Origin: Streptomyces sp. NBC_00353
Lineage (GTDB): Bacteria; Actinomycetota; Actinomycetes; Streptomycetales; Streptomycetaceae
DNA: 64,000 nt
Assembly (NCBI RefSeq): GCF_036108815.1
Contig: NZ_CP107985.1
Span: 7,499,501-7,563,500, forward strand
Direction of reading: 5' to 3'
Part shown: one piece after another, positions 25,776-34,265 of the stretch
How the letters are laid out: each line of letters opens with the position of its first letter
Numbering within the stretch: the stretch's first letter is position 1
The notes under the pieces: model-generated
Database searches by the model: none
Seen by the model: only the letters and a program-made list of their open reading frames with translations
Told to the model about the DNA's origin: nothing
Position numbers and translations under genes: made by a program

Positions 25776-27091
25776 TCGGAGACCCCGAAGCCCTGCTTCT
25801 TGAGGTCGGCGACGGTGGCGTCCTGCATCGCGGTCAGGGCGGGCCCGAAGTCCGACTTGCTCTTGGCGGCCTCGGCGAAGTTGTCCTTGAAGGCGGTGTA
25901 CGCGACGTTCACGTTCGGGCCCCAGGCGGCGGGGGCGGTGCCCTTCGCGATCTCGGCGGCCTTCGTGTAGAAGTCGGGCTGGTTGGAGAAGTAGTCCGGG
26001 GCCTGGGCGAGCGCGCCGCCGGTCTGGGCGGCCGTGGCGGCGGGGTAGATGCCGCTCTCCTTGACCAGTGCGGCCAGCGCCTCGGAGTCCGTGTTCAGCC
26101 ACTTCGCGAAGGTCGCGGCGGCGGCCTTGTTCTTGGAGTCGTTGGTGACGGCGGTGGAGGAGCCGCCCCAGCTGCCGGTGACGTTCTGGCCGGCCGTCCA
26201 CTGGGGGAGCGGGGCCATGGCCCACTTGCCCTTGGTGTCGGGCGCCGCCGTGGTGAGGGTGCCGGGCGCCCAGACCGCGCTGACCCAGGCGATCTGCTTG
26301 CCGGTGTTGAGCGCCTTGTTCCAGGCCGGGGTGTACATCGGCTGGTTGTCGACGGCGCCCTCCTTGACCAGACCGCCCCAGAAATCGGCGACCTTCTGCG
26401 TGGCGGCGTCGTCGATGGCGACCTTCCACTTGTCGCCGCCGGTGGTCCACCACTTCGCTCCGGCCTGCTGGGCGAGGCCCGCGAAGAGACCGGAGTCGTT
26501 CGAGGAGAACGTGGTGAGGTCCTTGCCCGGCGCCTTCTTCTTCAGCGTGCGGGCCGTCTCGGCGAACTCGTCCCAGGTGGTGGGCACGGACAGGCCGTAC
26601 TGCTCGAACAGGTCCTGGCGGTAGTAGAACATCAGCGGGCCGGAGTCCTGCGGCACGGCGTACAGGGCGTCCGATCCGAGGGTCGTCTGCTGCCAGATGC
26701 CGTCGGCGAACTTGCCCTTCGCGTCGCCCGCCTCCTTGGATATGTCGGCGAGCACGTCGTTGGAGACCAGGGTGGGGAGCGCCTGGTACTCCGCCTGAAC
26801 CAGGTCGGGGGCCTTGTGGGCCTTGGCCGCCGTGATGATCTTGGTGACCAGGTCGTCGCCCGACGCCTGCTTCTTCACCGTGACCTTGATGCCGGTCTTC
26901 TTGCCCTCGCCCGCGTTCCAGATGTCCGCGACCTTGTCCAGGCCGGGCGCCCAGGCCCAGTAGGTGAGTGAGACGGGACCGGATGCGGCCGGGCCGTCCC
27001 CGCCGTCGTCGTCCGACGAGCCGCAGCCCGAGAGCAGGCCGGTGGCGGCGAGTGCGGCGGCCGTGGACACCGCGACGATGCGGTACTTCAT
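25772..27091 (-). CDS. Sugar-binding lipoprotein of the galactoside ABC transporter
   Basis: Lipoprotein of 439 residues: signal peptide MKYRIVAVSTAAALAATG followed by lipobox LLSGC, then SLTYWAWAPG and a type 1 solute-binding fold. GGGGAGAATTCC precedes the ATG. It leads the binding-protein/MalF/MalG operon and is divergent from GH42 beta-galactosidase, so the ligand is probably a galactose-containing oligosaccharide, by context. Confidence 0.9.
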   Translation of the reverse strand: MKYRIVAVSTAAALAATGLLSGCGSSDDDGGDGPAASGPVSLTYWAWAPGLDKVADIWNAGEGKKTGIKVTVKKQASGDDLVTKIITAAKAHKAPDLVQAEYQALPTLVSNDVLADISKEAGDAKGKFADGIWQQTTLGSDALYAVPQDSGPLMFYYRQDLFEQYGLSVPTTWDEFAETARTLKKKAPGKDLTTFSSNDSGLFAGLAQQAGAKWWTTGGDKWKVAIDDAATQKVADFWGGLVKEGAVDNQPMYTPAWNKALNTGKQIAWVSAVWAPGTLTTAAPDTKGKWAMAPLPQWTAGQNVTGSWGGSSTAVTNDSKNKAAAATFAKWLNTDSEALAALVKESGIYPAATAAQTGGALAQAPDYFSNQPDFYTKAAEIAKGTAPAAWGPNVNVAYTAFKDNFAEAAKSKSDFGPALTAMQDATVADLKKQGFGVSE

Positions 27092-27137
27092 GGAATTCTC
27101 CCCTGACGAGAAGCGAGGGTGCAGCGCCGAGATGCGC

Positions 27138-27151
27138 TGTGAGCGTTCACA
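27138..27151. promoter_or_regulatory. LacI-type operator between the importer operon and GH42 gene
   Basis: TGTGAGCGTTCACA is palindromic except at two central positions and matches the form of LacI-family sites in Streptomyces (TGTGAACGNTCACA-like). It is 47 bases before the binding-protein ATG and 121 before the GH42 ATG, so one repressor could control both directions. Confidence 0.65.
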
Positions 27152-27173
27152 GTAGAGAAACGAATCCGACACT

Positions 27174-27202
27174 TGTCAATGGTTGTTGCTGTGCGGTTAT
27201 GT
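27174..27202 (+). promoter_or_regulatory. Candidate promoter for the GH42 gene
   Basis: TTGTCA (27174-27179) and TTATGT (27197-27202) are separated by 17 bases. Such a start would lie between the two operator-like sites. The -10 is a weak match, so this is tentative. Confidence 0.35.
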
Positions 27203-27226
27203 TGGATCTGCGCCACCGAGAATGTG

Positions 27227-27240
27227 TGTGCACGTTCCCA
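27227..27240. promoter_or_regulatory. Second, weaker LacI-type operator
   Basis: On the minus strand the site reads TGGGAACGTGCACA and matches 11 of 14 positions of the palindrome TGTGAACGCTCACA given by the complement of the first operator. It lies 32 bases before the GH42 ATG, where bound repressor could block transcription. Confidence 0.4.
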
Positions 27241-27271
27241 GAAGTTGTACCAAAGAGCCCAGGAGACCCCT

Positions 27272-29317
27272 ATGCCGCACACCGCGCCCGAGCCTGCCCC
27301 GCACGGTCTGCGCCGGCTCGCCTTCGGCGGCGACTACAACCCCGAGCAGTGGCCGGAAGAGGTCTGGCACGAGGACGTGGCCCTGATGCGGGAAGCCGGC
27401 GTGACCATGGTCAGCGTCGGGATCTTCTCCTGGGCACTTCTCGAACCGGAGCCCGGCGGCTACGACTTCGGCTGGCTCGACCAGGTCCTCGATCTGCTGC
27501 ACGGGGCCGGCATCCGGGTCGACCTCGGCACCCCCACCGTCGCCCCGCCCGCCTGGTTCTACCGCGCCCACCCCGAGGCCCTTCCGGTCAGCCGCGAGGG
27601 TGTCCGCTACGCCTTCGGTTCACGCGGCGCGATCTGCCACAGCAACCCCGCCTACCGGTCGGCCGCGGCGAACATCACCGAACAGCTCGCCCGCCGGTAC
27701 GCAGACCATCCGGCGCTCGCGATGTGGCACGTCCACAACGAGTACGGCGTTCCGGTGAGTGCCTGCTACTGCGACAACTGCGCCGCCCACTTCCGCCGCT
27801 GGCTGGCCGGCCGCCACGGCGGCGTCGACGCCGTCAACGAAGCCTGGGGCACCGCCTTCTGGGGCCAGCGCTACCGCAGCCTCGACGAGATCGACCCGCC
27901 CCGTGCCACTCCGACCGTCGCCAACCCGGCGCAGCGCCTGGACTACGCCCGCTTCGCCGACGCCACCATGCGCGAGAACTTCTGCAGCGAACGGGACATC
28001 CTGCACCGCCTCGCCCCCGGTATCCCGGTCACCACCAACTTCATGACCGCTCTCAGCCAGTGCGACTCCGTCGACTACTGGGCCTGGGGCCGCGAGACCG
28101 ACCTCGTCACCAACGACCACTATCTGATCACCGACGGCCGCCGCACCCATGTCAACCTCGCGATGGCCGCCGACCTCACCCGATCCGTCGCGGGCGGCGC
28201 ACCCTGGCTGCTCCTGGAGCACTCCACCAGCGGCGTCAACTGGCAGCCCCGCAACCCCGCCAAGCGCCCGGGCGAGATGGCCCGCAACAGCCTCGCCCAT
28301 GTCGCGCGCGGCTCCGACGGGGCCATGTTCTTCCAGTGGCGGCAGTCCCGCAGCGGCGCGGAGAAGTTCCACTCGGCGATGGTGCCGCACGCCGGTACGG
28401 ACTCCCGGGTGTGGCGGGAGGTCTCCGGGCTCGGCGCCGACCTCGGCCTGCTGAGCGGCATCCGCGGGACCCGAACCGTCGCGGACGCGGCCATGCTCTG
28501 GGACTGGCAGTCCTGGTGGGCGCAGAAGCTGGAGTGGCGCCCGAGCGAGGACCACGACGCCCGCGAGCGCGCCGACACCTTCTACGCCTCGATGTACGAC
28601 CGTCACCTCACCGTCGACTTCGCCCACCCGGACGCCGATCTCTCCGGGTACCCGCTGGTCGTCGTCCCGGCCCTCTACCTCGCCACCGAGGAGACCGGCC
28701 GGAACCTCCGGAGCTACGTCGAGAACGGCGGCACGCTCGTCGTCTCGTACTTCTCCGGCATCGTCGACACCCATGACGCCGTGCACCCGGGGCCGTACCC
28801 CGGCGCCCTGCGGGACGTACTCGGGCTGACCATCGAGGAGTTCTCCCCGCTCGGCGAGGGCGGGACGGTCCGCCTGATCACGCCCGAAGGCAACACCGCA
28901 GGCCCGGAGCTGACCGGAGACCTGTGGTCGGACGTGGTGGTCGCGCGCGGCGCCGAGACCGTCTGGTCGTACGCCGACGGCATTCCCGCGGGCCGCCCCG
29001 CCGTCACCCGGCACCGCCTGGGCAGGGGCACCGCCTGGTACATCTCCACCCGGCTGTCCGGACCCCATCTCGACGCCGTCCTCGACCGAGCCTGTGACGA
29101 CGCGCGGATCGCGCCGCGCACCGGTCTCCCGCACGACGTCGAGGTCGTACGCCGCACCGGTGACAGCGGCACGTACCTCTTCGCGATCAACCACACCGGG
29201 GACGACGCGAAGGTGCCGCTCGACGGCCCCGGCACCGAGCTCCTCACCGGCGAGCACACCGTGGGCCATCTCGCCGTTCCGGCGGGCGCGGTCCGGGTCG
29301 TACACCTCGACGGCTGA
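27272..29317 (+). CDS. Beta-galactosidase, glycoside hydrolase family 42
   Basis: Cytoplasmic enzyme of 681 residues that releases galactose from beta-galactosides. The N-terminal barrel opens with FGGDYNPEQWPEEVW; the acid/base is E157 in WHVHNEYG and the nucleophile E316 in LLLEHSTS. The middle trimerisation domain and C-terminal beta-domain are complete. AGGAGACCCCT precedes the ATG. It is divergent from a sugar importer and followed by the remnant of a GH53 endo-galactanase, which supports breakdown of galactan-derived oligosaccharides. Confidence 0.93.
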   Translation: MPHTAPEPAPHGLRRLAFGGDYNPEQWPEEVWHEDVALMREAGVTMVSVGIFSWALLEPEPGGYDFGWLDQVLDLLHGAGIRVDLGTPTVAPPAWFYRAHPEALPVSREGVRYAFGSRGAICHSNPAYRSAAANITEQLARRYADHPALAMWHVHNEYGVPVSACYCDNCAAHFRRWLAGRHGGVDAVNEAWGTAFWGQRYRSLDEIDPPRATPTVANPAQRLDYARFADATMRENFCSERDILHRLAPGIPVTTNFMTALSQCDSVDYWAWGRETDLVTNDHYLITDGRRTHVNLAMAADLTRSVAGGAPWLLLEHSTSGVNWQPRNPAKRPGEMARNSLAHVARGSDGAMFFQWRQSRSGAEKFHSAMVPHAGTDSRVWREVSGLGADLGLLSGIRGTRTVADAAMLWDWQSWWAQKLEWRPSEDHDARERADTFYASMYDRHLTVDFAHPDADLSGYPLVVVPALYLATEETGRNLRSYVENGGTLVVSYFSGIVDTHDAVHPGPYPGALRDVLGLTIEEFSPLGEGGTVRLITPEGNTAGPELTGDLWSDVVVARGAETVWSYADGIPAGRPAVTRHRLGRGTAWYISTRLSGPHLDAVLDRACDDARIAPRTGLPHDVEVVRRTGDSGTYLFAINHTGDDAKVPLDGPGTELLTGEHTVGHLAVPAGAVRVVHLDG

Positions 29318-29366
29318 GTCGCCCCATCCCCACAATTCCCGCACAGCGGTCGAAGGGACATCGACG

Positions 29367-29519
29367 ATGTACGGAAACGGCCGCGGTCTCGGCGCCGAGT
29401 ACCGGGAGCCCGCCCGGACCGCCGTCGGCGGCAGCGGATGGGACCCGGCCGATCCGGCGTCCGGCAACGCGTGGGAGAACCAGGCGCTGTTCGATCACAG
29501 CCGGTTCTCCCACCGGTAG
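29367..29519 (+). pseudogene. C-terminal remnant of a GH53 arabinogalactan endo-galactanase
   Basis: Only about 45 codons remain. RGLGAEYREPARTAVGG, then SGWDPADPASGNAWENQALFD, looks like the last active-site loop and C-terminus of GH53 galactanases, where the usual form is close to YWEPAW followed by GWDP and SGNAWENQALFDF. Both tryptophans of YWEPAW are CGG (Arg) here, a one-base change from TGG each, and the rest of the roughly 350-residue enzyme is missing. GAAGGG precedes an ATG, so a 50-residue peptide could still be made. The assignment is from remembered family motifs. Confidence 0.6.
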
Positions 29520-29535
29520 GCCCCAGGGAGTCCGC

Positions 29536-30552
29536 CTAGGCGGCATCGAGCGGCGCGCTGCGCCACTTCCACGAGGTGACGCGCTCCCGCCCGGGCAGCT
29601 CGGCGCGGCCGGTGGACCAGAGCAGGACGGTCCACCGGTCGGCGTCGTCCGGGGAGTCCGGGAAGAGCCGGGCCAGCGCGCGGTCGCACAGATCGGCGGG
29701 CGGCGCCCAGGAGATGTCCAGGCCCTGGACGACATCGTGCGTATGGACCAGGGTCTCCACGATTCCCATGGCCGCGAAGCCCTCCGGGTCGGACACCCCG
29801 TACGAGTGGTAGGAGCGGACCTCCGCCGCGGTCGTCCGTACCATCGCCGTCAGCAGGGCGCCGCTCGCCTCCAGGGTCTGGAGCAGGCCGACCGGCCCCG
29901 CATCGGGGTTGGCGAAGATCGAATTCGCCGGGCCGCCCTTGCGGTCGGCTCCCCAGCGGTACGGGACCTCGCGGTCCAGCGGCGGCTTTTTCGGGCCCAA
30001 CTGGGCGGCGTACGCGAAGAGATCGTCGTTCAGATGCTCCACGGTCTCCCAGGAGTCCCACTCCAGCGACCCGGCGGGTGCCCGCCAGTGGTCCTCCGGA
30101 ACCTCACGGAGGGCGGCGAGCGCGAGATGGACCGCGGTGGTCACATCGTCCGCGGTGACCGGCAGCCGGGTCGCGGTCAGCGTGGCCCGCTCGACGGCGC
30201 TGCACTCCACACAGAACTCATTGCCCTCGGGGTCGGCGAGCGTCGCCCAGCCCCGGCCGTCGGACCTGCGGTGGTCGCCGACGAGCGTGGCGCCGAGGGC
30301 GAGCAGCCGTTCGACCTCCTCGTCCCGGGTGCGGTCCTGCGGCTGGATGTCCAGGTGGACGCGGTTCTTGACGCTCTTGGGCTCGGGCACCGAAACGAAC
30401 AGCAGCGCGGCGCCTGGGGTCTCGACGAGCGCCTCGGGATCACCGGGCCTGTCGTCGTCGGACAGCCGGGCACCGAGCACCTCGGCCCAGAAACTGCCGA
30501 GCTTGTAGGCGTCGGCGCAGTCGAAGGTCATGTGACGTACAAGTGAGGTCAT
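29536..30552 (-). CDS. Fusion of a VOC/glyoxalase-like domain and a DinB/maleylpyruvate-isomerase-like domain
   Basis: Protein of 338 residues, cytoplasmic. Residues 1-115 form a VOC module (MTFDCADAYKLGSFWAEVLG, then LADPEGNEFCVEC). After a short linker, residues about 130-335 look like the helical DinB/MDMPI domain (DDVTTAVHLALAAL, then SWETVEHLNDDLFAYAAQ, where the histidine fits the metal site). Both domain types are linked to thiol-dependent or metal-dependent detoxification in actinobacteria, often with mycothiol, but the substrate is unknown. Confidence 0.75.
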   Translation of the reverse strand: MTSLVRHMTFDCADAYKLGSFWAEVLGARLSDDDRPGDPEALVETPGAALLFVSVPEPKSVKNRVHLDIQPQDRTRDEEVERLLALGATLVGDHRRSDGRGWATLADPEGNEFCVECSAVERATLTATRLPVTADDVTTAVHLALAALREVPEDHWRAPAGSLEWDSWETVEHLNDDLFAYAAQLGPKKPPLDREVPYRWGADRKGGPANSIFANPDAGPVGLLQTLEASGALLTAMVRTTAAEVRSYHSYGVSDPEGFAAMGIVETLVHTHDVVQGLDISWAPPADLCDRALARLFPDSPDDADRWTVLLWSTGRAELPGRERVTSWKWRSAPLDAA

Positions 30553-30663
30553 GGGACCAACTGTCGCCGTTGCCGGCCGCCGGGGTCCACCAACTTTCGA
30601 CAGGGGCCGGCACGACGAACGTCGTCCCGGCCCCTGCCACTTCCCGCGCGGCCCGTCAGCGCC

Positions 30664-31557
30664 TCACCTCACCGGCGAGAAATCGCGCGCCCCGATGAAC
30701 TCCGGGCGCCGCACCGGCGCCGCGAACGGTTCCTCGGCCGTGTTCTCCACGCTGTTGAAGACGATGAAGACATTGCTGCGCGGGTACGGGGTGATGTTGT
30801 CCCCCGAGCCGTGCATGCAGTTGCAGTCGAACCAGGTCGCCGAACCGGCCCGGCCCGTGAAGAGCTTGATGCCGTGCCGGTCGGCCATCTTGGTCAGCGC
30901 CTCGTCGGACGGGGTGCCGGCGTCCTGCATCTTCAGCGACTGCTTGTAGTTGTCCTTCGGCGTCTCGCCCGCACATCCGAGAAACGACTTGTGCGAACCG
31001 GGCATGATCATCAGCCCGCCGTTGGTGTCGTGGTTCTCGGTCAGTGCGATCGACACGGACACGGCCCGCATGTGCGGCAGACCGTCCTCGGCGTGCCAGG
31101 TCTCGAAGTCCGAGTGCCAGTAGAACCCCGAAGCGCCGAAGCCCGGCTTGACGTTGATGCGCGACTGGTGGACGTACACATCAGAACCGAGGATCTGGCG
31201 GGCCCGGCCCACCACCCGCTCGTCGTTCACCAGCCGGGCGAAGACCTCGCTGATCCGGTGGACCTCGAAGACCGACCGTACGTCCTGCGACTTCGGCTCG
31301 ATGATCGACCGCTCATCGGCCCGCACCGCAGGATCGGTGATCAGCCGGTCCAGTTCGGCGTGGTGGACGGCCACTTCGTCAGGCGTGAGCAGCTCGTCGA
31401 CGGTGAGGAAGCCGTCCCGCTCGAAACCCTGCAGATCCTTTACGGCGATCGGGCCCGGGGCGCCGGGCGCGGACCAGATGACCGGGTCCTGGCGGGGGAT
31501 GGTCATCTCGGCCGTGCGCCGGGTGGGATACAGGTCGGCGCGTAGATCGGTGGTCAT
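30664..31557 (-). CDS. ectD: Ectoine hydroxylase
   Basis: Fe(II)/2-oxoglutarate dioxygenase of 297 residues that converts ectoine to 5-hydroxyectoine in the cytoplasm. The iron-binding HxD lies in FYWHSDFETWHAEDGLP, and FDCNCMHGSGDNITPYPRSN carries the distal histidine and the ectoine contact block typical of EctD. Last gene of the ectABCD operon, three bases after ectC. Confidence 0.96.
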   Translation of the reverse strand: MTTDLRADLYPTRRTAEMTIPRQDPVIWSAPGAPGPIAVKDLQGFERDGFLTVDELLTPDEVAVHHAELDRLITDPAVRADERSIIEPKSQDVRSVFEVHRISEVFARLVNDERVVGRARQILGSDVYVHQSRINVKPGFGASGFYWHSDFETWHAEDGLPHMRAVSVSIALTENHDTNGGLMIMPGSHKSFLGCAGETPKDNYKQSLKMQDAGTPSDEALTKMADRHGIKLFTGRAGSATWFDCNCMHGSGDNITPYPRSNVFIVFNSVENTAEEPFAAPVRRPEFIGARDFSPVR

Positions 31558-31560
31558 GGT

Positions 31561-31959
31561 TCAGCCCTCCTCGGTCAGTACCGGGTAGACACCGTTCTCG
31601 TCGTGCTCCTCCCGTCCCGTGACGGGAGGGTTGAAGACGCAGACGCAGCGGAAGTCGGTCTTGGGGCGCATGGTGTGGCGCTCATGGCCGTCCAGCAGGT
31701 ACATCGTGCCGGGGGTGATCCAGTGCGTCTCGCCGGTCTCGTCGTCGGTGAGCTCGGCCTCGCCCTCGACACACAGGACGGCCTCGATGTGGTTCGCGTA
31801 CCACATCGACGTCTCGGTACCTGCGTACATCGTGGTCTCGTGGAGTGAGAAGCCCACCTTCTCCCGGGCGAGCACGATGCGCTTGCTCTCCCAGGTGCCG
31901 GAAGCGGCTTTCACATGCCGGTCGGTGTTCTCGATGTCGCTGAACGATCGGACGATCAC
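31561..31959 (-). CDS. ectC: L-ectoine synthase
   Basis: Small cupin enzyme of 132 residues that closes N-gamma-acetyl-diaminobutyrate to ectoine. The family block MIVRSFSDIENTDRHVKA opens the protein, and MWYANHIEAVLCVEGEAELTD, TPGTMYLLDGHERH and CVFNPPVTGREEHDENG are diagnostic. It is separated from ectB by 104 bases with GC-rich dyad sequence, so a processing or internal regulatory site is possible. Confidence 0.97.
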   Translation of the reverse strand: MIVRSFSDIENTDRHVKAASGTWESKRIVLAREKVGFSLHETTMYAGTETSMWYANHIEAVLCVEGEAELTDDETGETHWITPGTMYLLDGHERHTMRPKTDFRCVCVFNPPVTGREEHDENGVYPVLTEEG

Positions 31960-32063
31960 GGTGAGTCGGAGCCTTTCTCTCTGCAGCGGTACTTCTGTGC
32001 GGGCCTGCCCGGGGTGGACCCGGCCAGGCGGTCGGGATGTCGCGCGACCCGCAGGCCGGGCGG

Positions 32064-33332
32064 TCAGACGGTGTCGCGGACCGCACGGGCCAGCGTGCGC
32101 AGGCCCTCGTCCAGCTCTTCGGGGGTGATGGTCAGTGGCGGCAGCAGCTTCACGACCTCGCTGCGCGGGCCGGAGGTCTCCACCAGCAGCCCCAGCTCGA
32201 ACGCGCGCGCACAGACCGCGGCGGCGCGCGAGACATCGGTGAACTCGAGTGCCTGGACCAGGCCGCGGCCGCGGAACTGCGCGCCGAGCCGGGTGTGTTC
32301 GTCGCAGATCGCGAGCAGCGCCTGCTCGACCTGCTCACCGCGGGCCAGCGTCTGCTTCTCCATCTGGCCGTCCGCCCAGTAGGCGTCGAGCGCGGCGGCG
32401 GCGGTGACGAAGGCCGGGTTGTTGCCGCGGAAGGTGCCGTTGTGCTCGCCCGGGCCCCAGACGTCCAGCTCCGGGTTGAACAGGCAGAGCGACATGGGCA
32501 GTCCGTAGCCGCTGATGGACTTCGACAGGGTGACGATGTCCGGGGTGATGCCGGCCTCCTCGAACGAGAAGAACGCACCGGTGCGGCCGCAGCCCATCTG
32601 GATGTCGTCGACGATCAGGAGCATGTCGCGGCGGTGGCAGAGCTCGGCCAGCGCCCGCAGCCACTCGGGCCGCGCCACATTGATGCCGCCCTCGCCCTGC
32701 ACCGTCTCGACGATCACCGCCGCGGGCTGGTTGAGACCCGAGCCCTGGTCCTCGAGGAGCCGCTCGAACCAGAGGAAGTCCGGGACCCGGCCGTCGAGGT
32801 AGTTGTCGAACGGCATCGGCGTGCCGTGCACCAGCGGGATGCCGGCCCCGGCCCGCTTGAAGGCGTTGCCGGTGACGGCGAGCGAGCCGAGCGACATGCC
32901 GTGGAAGGCGTTGGTGAACGAGACGATCGACTCGCGCCCTTTCACCTTGCGGGCCAGCTTCAGCGCGGCCTCGACCGCGTTGGTGCCGGTCGGGCCGGGG
33001 AACATCACCTTGTAGGGCAGGTCGCGCGGCCGCAGGACGACATTGTGGAAGGTCTCCAGGAAGGCGCGTTTCGCGGTGGTCGCCATGTCCAGGCCATGGG
33101 TGATGCCGTCGCGCTCGATGTAGTCGATCAGCGCGCGTTTCAGCACCGGGTTGTTGTGGCCGTAGTTGAGGGATCCTGCACCGGCGAAGAAGTCGAGGTA
33201 CGAGTGGCCGTCCTCGTCGGTCAGCCGGGCGCCCTGCGCACGGTCGAACACGGCGGGCCAACTGCGGCAGTAGCTCCGGACCTCCGACTCCAGGGTCTCG
33301 AAGACGCTCAGGGCGGGCGGGGTGATGGTCAC
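32064..33332 (-). CDS. ectB: Diaminobutyrate--2-oxoglutarate aminotransferase
   Basis: PLP enzyme of 422 residues that converts aspartate semialdehyde to L-2,4-diaminobutyrate, the first step of ectoine synthesis. Class III aminotransferase features: FFAGAGSLNYGHN, then VMFPGPTGTNAVEAALKLAR, the aspartate in LLIVDDIQMGCGRTG and the PLP lysine K271 in TLSKSISGYG. The GTG start follows AGGAGATCCCCT. Between ectA and ectC as expected. Confidence 0.96.
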   Translation of the reverse strand: MTITPPALSVFETLESEVRSYCRSWPAVFDRAQGARLTDEDGHSYLDFFAGAGSLNYGHNNPVLKRALIDYIERDGITHGLDMATTAKRAFLETFHNVVLRPRDLPYKVMFPGPTGTNAVEAALKLARKVKGRESIVSFTNAFHGMSLGSLAVTGNAFKRAGAGIPLVHGTPMPFDNYLDGRVPDFLWFERLLEDQGSGLNQPAAVIVETVQGEGGINVARPEWLRALAELCHRRDMLLIVDDIQMGCGRTGAFFSFEEAGITPDIVTLSKSISGYGLPMSLCLFNPELDVWGPGEHNGTFRGNNPAFVTAAAALDAYWADGQMEKQTLARGEQVEQALLAICDEHTRLGAQFRGRGLVQALEFTDVSRAAAVCARAFELGLLVETSGPRSEVVKLLPPLTITPEELDEGLRTLARAVRDTV

Positions 33333-33425
33333 AGGGGATCTCCTGCTTGTGGGGGTGTGACGGGCGGCGGTGGAACGGGCGCTTCGGTCGACGCCGGGCC
33401 GGGGGGGTGTCACCCGGGCTGCGCC

Positions 33426-33956
33426 TCAGACGTGGAACGGACCGATGCGGTACAGCACTTCGGGAAGATGTGTTCCCTCGGGGAACAACCCGCCGTCGAA
33501 GAGCACTTCGCGCTCCACGGCCGCGTCATGGCGGAGCGCATAGGAGGTGAACAGCCGGTCGGAAGCGGTGTTGTCCGGGGTGATGGTCGTCTCGACCCGG
33601 GCCAGGCCCTGTTCCGCGGCGACCCGTGCGGTCAGCGAGTCCAGCAGCTCGGCGGCCAGTCCGATGCCGCGATGGCCGTGGTCGACGGCCACCTGCCAGA
33701 CGACGAGCGTCTCGGGGCGGTCGGGCCGGATGTATCCCGTCACGAAGGCGACCGGCTCACCGGTCGCGTCGCGGGCGACCACGGAGGTCGCCGCGAAGTC
33801 ACGGCACCACAGCAGGTAGCTGTACGAGGAATTGAGGTCCAGGACCTCGGAGTCGCGGGCGATGCGCCAGATCGCGGCCCCGTCCTCCACTCGTGGGGTG
33901 TCGATGGTGATGAATTCGCTTCGGGCACGTGCAAGATCTGCTGGTGCGGCGGTCAT
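33426..33956 (-). CDS. ectA: L-2,4-diaminobutyrate N-gamma-acetyltransferase
   Basis: GNAT enzyme of 176 residues that acetylates diaminobutyrate on the gamma amino group. DLNSSYSYLLWCRDFAATSVVA, then WQVAVDHGHRGIGLAAELL (acetyl-CoA loop) and TPDNTASDRLFTSYA are diagnostic. I start at ATG 33956 (MTAAPADLARAR), the usual EctA N-terminus; a TAAATT box eight bases upstream and no convincing ribosome binding site suggest a leaderless mRNA. First gene of the operon. Confidence 0.95.
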   Translation of the reverse strand: MTAAPADLARARSEFITIDTPRVEDGAAIWRIARDSEVLDLNSSYSYLLWCRDFAATSVVARDATGEPVAFVTGYIRPDRPETLVVWQVAVDHGHRGIGLAAELLDSLTARVAAEQGLARVETTITPDNTASDRLFTSYALRHDAAVEREVLFDGGLFPEGTHLPEVLYRIGPFHV

Positions 33957-34218
33957 GCGAATGGAATTTACCCAGCAAATTTTGAAATTGCATCGACGAA
34001 AGGGGTTGGGTAAAGGAAGCGGCTGTGTTATCACGCGGGCGCGCACCCCGGCGCGAATCCGGTTCGATTTCTTCCGTTTTGAGCCTTATTAATGCCGCAA
34101 AACGGCCACGTTGTGGAGTCGGTCACAGAGCTGTAACTCCCCGGAGAAGCAACCGAATTGTGCCGATCGGCGTTGTCGAAACATTGGCGTTTAGGCTCCG
34201 GGGGAGCGGGCAGAAGAA
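33957..34218 (-). promoter_or_regulatory. ectABCD promoter region (gap between ectA and the aminotransferase terminator)
   Basis: This 262-base stretch is unusually AT-rich next to ectA. On the minus strand TAAATT (33965-33970) lies eight bases before the ATG and is a good -10 candidate. An imperfect palindrome at 33975-33991 (minus strand GCAATTTCAAAATTTGC) lies just upstream, where an operator for osmotic or other control could sit. The rest of the stretch shows no open frame with Streptomyces codon bias and no RNA gene. Confidence 0.5.
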
Positions 34219-34254
34219 TGCGGGGAGCTGCTCAAAATAAAGCAGCTCCCCGCA
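34219..34254 (-). terminator. Strong hairpin terminator after the minus-strand aminotransferase gene
   Basis: Perfect 14-bp stem (34219-34232 with 34241-34254) and an AT-rich eight-base loop (CAAAATAA), 12 bases beyond the aminotransferase stop. It insulates the ect promoter from read-through. Confidence 0.85.
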
Positions 34255-34265
34255 TTGATGAATTC

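Noticed and set aside
32064..34046. Plus-strand open frames across ectB/ectA
   Set aside because: Shadow of ectB and ectA, which carry full family motifs on the minus strand.
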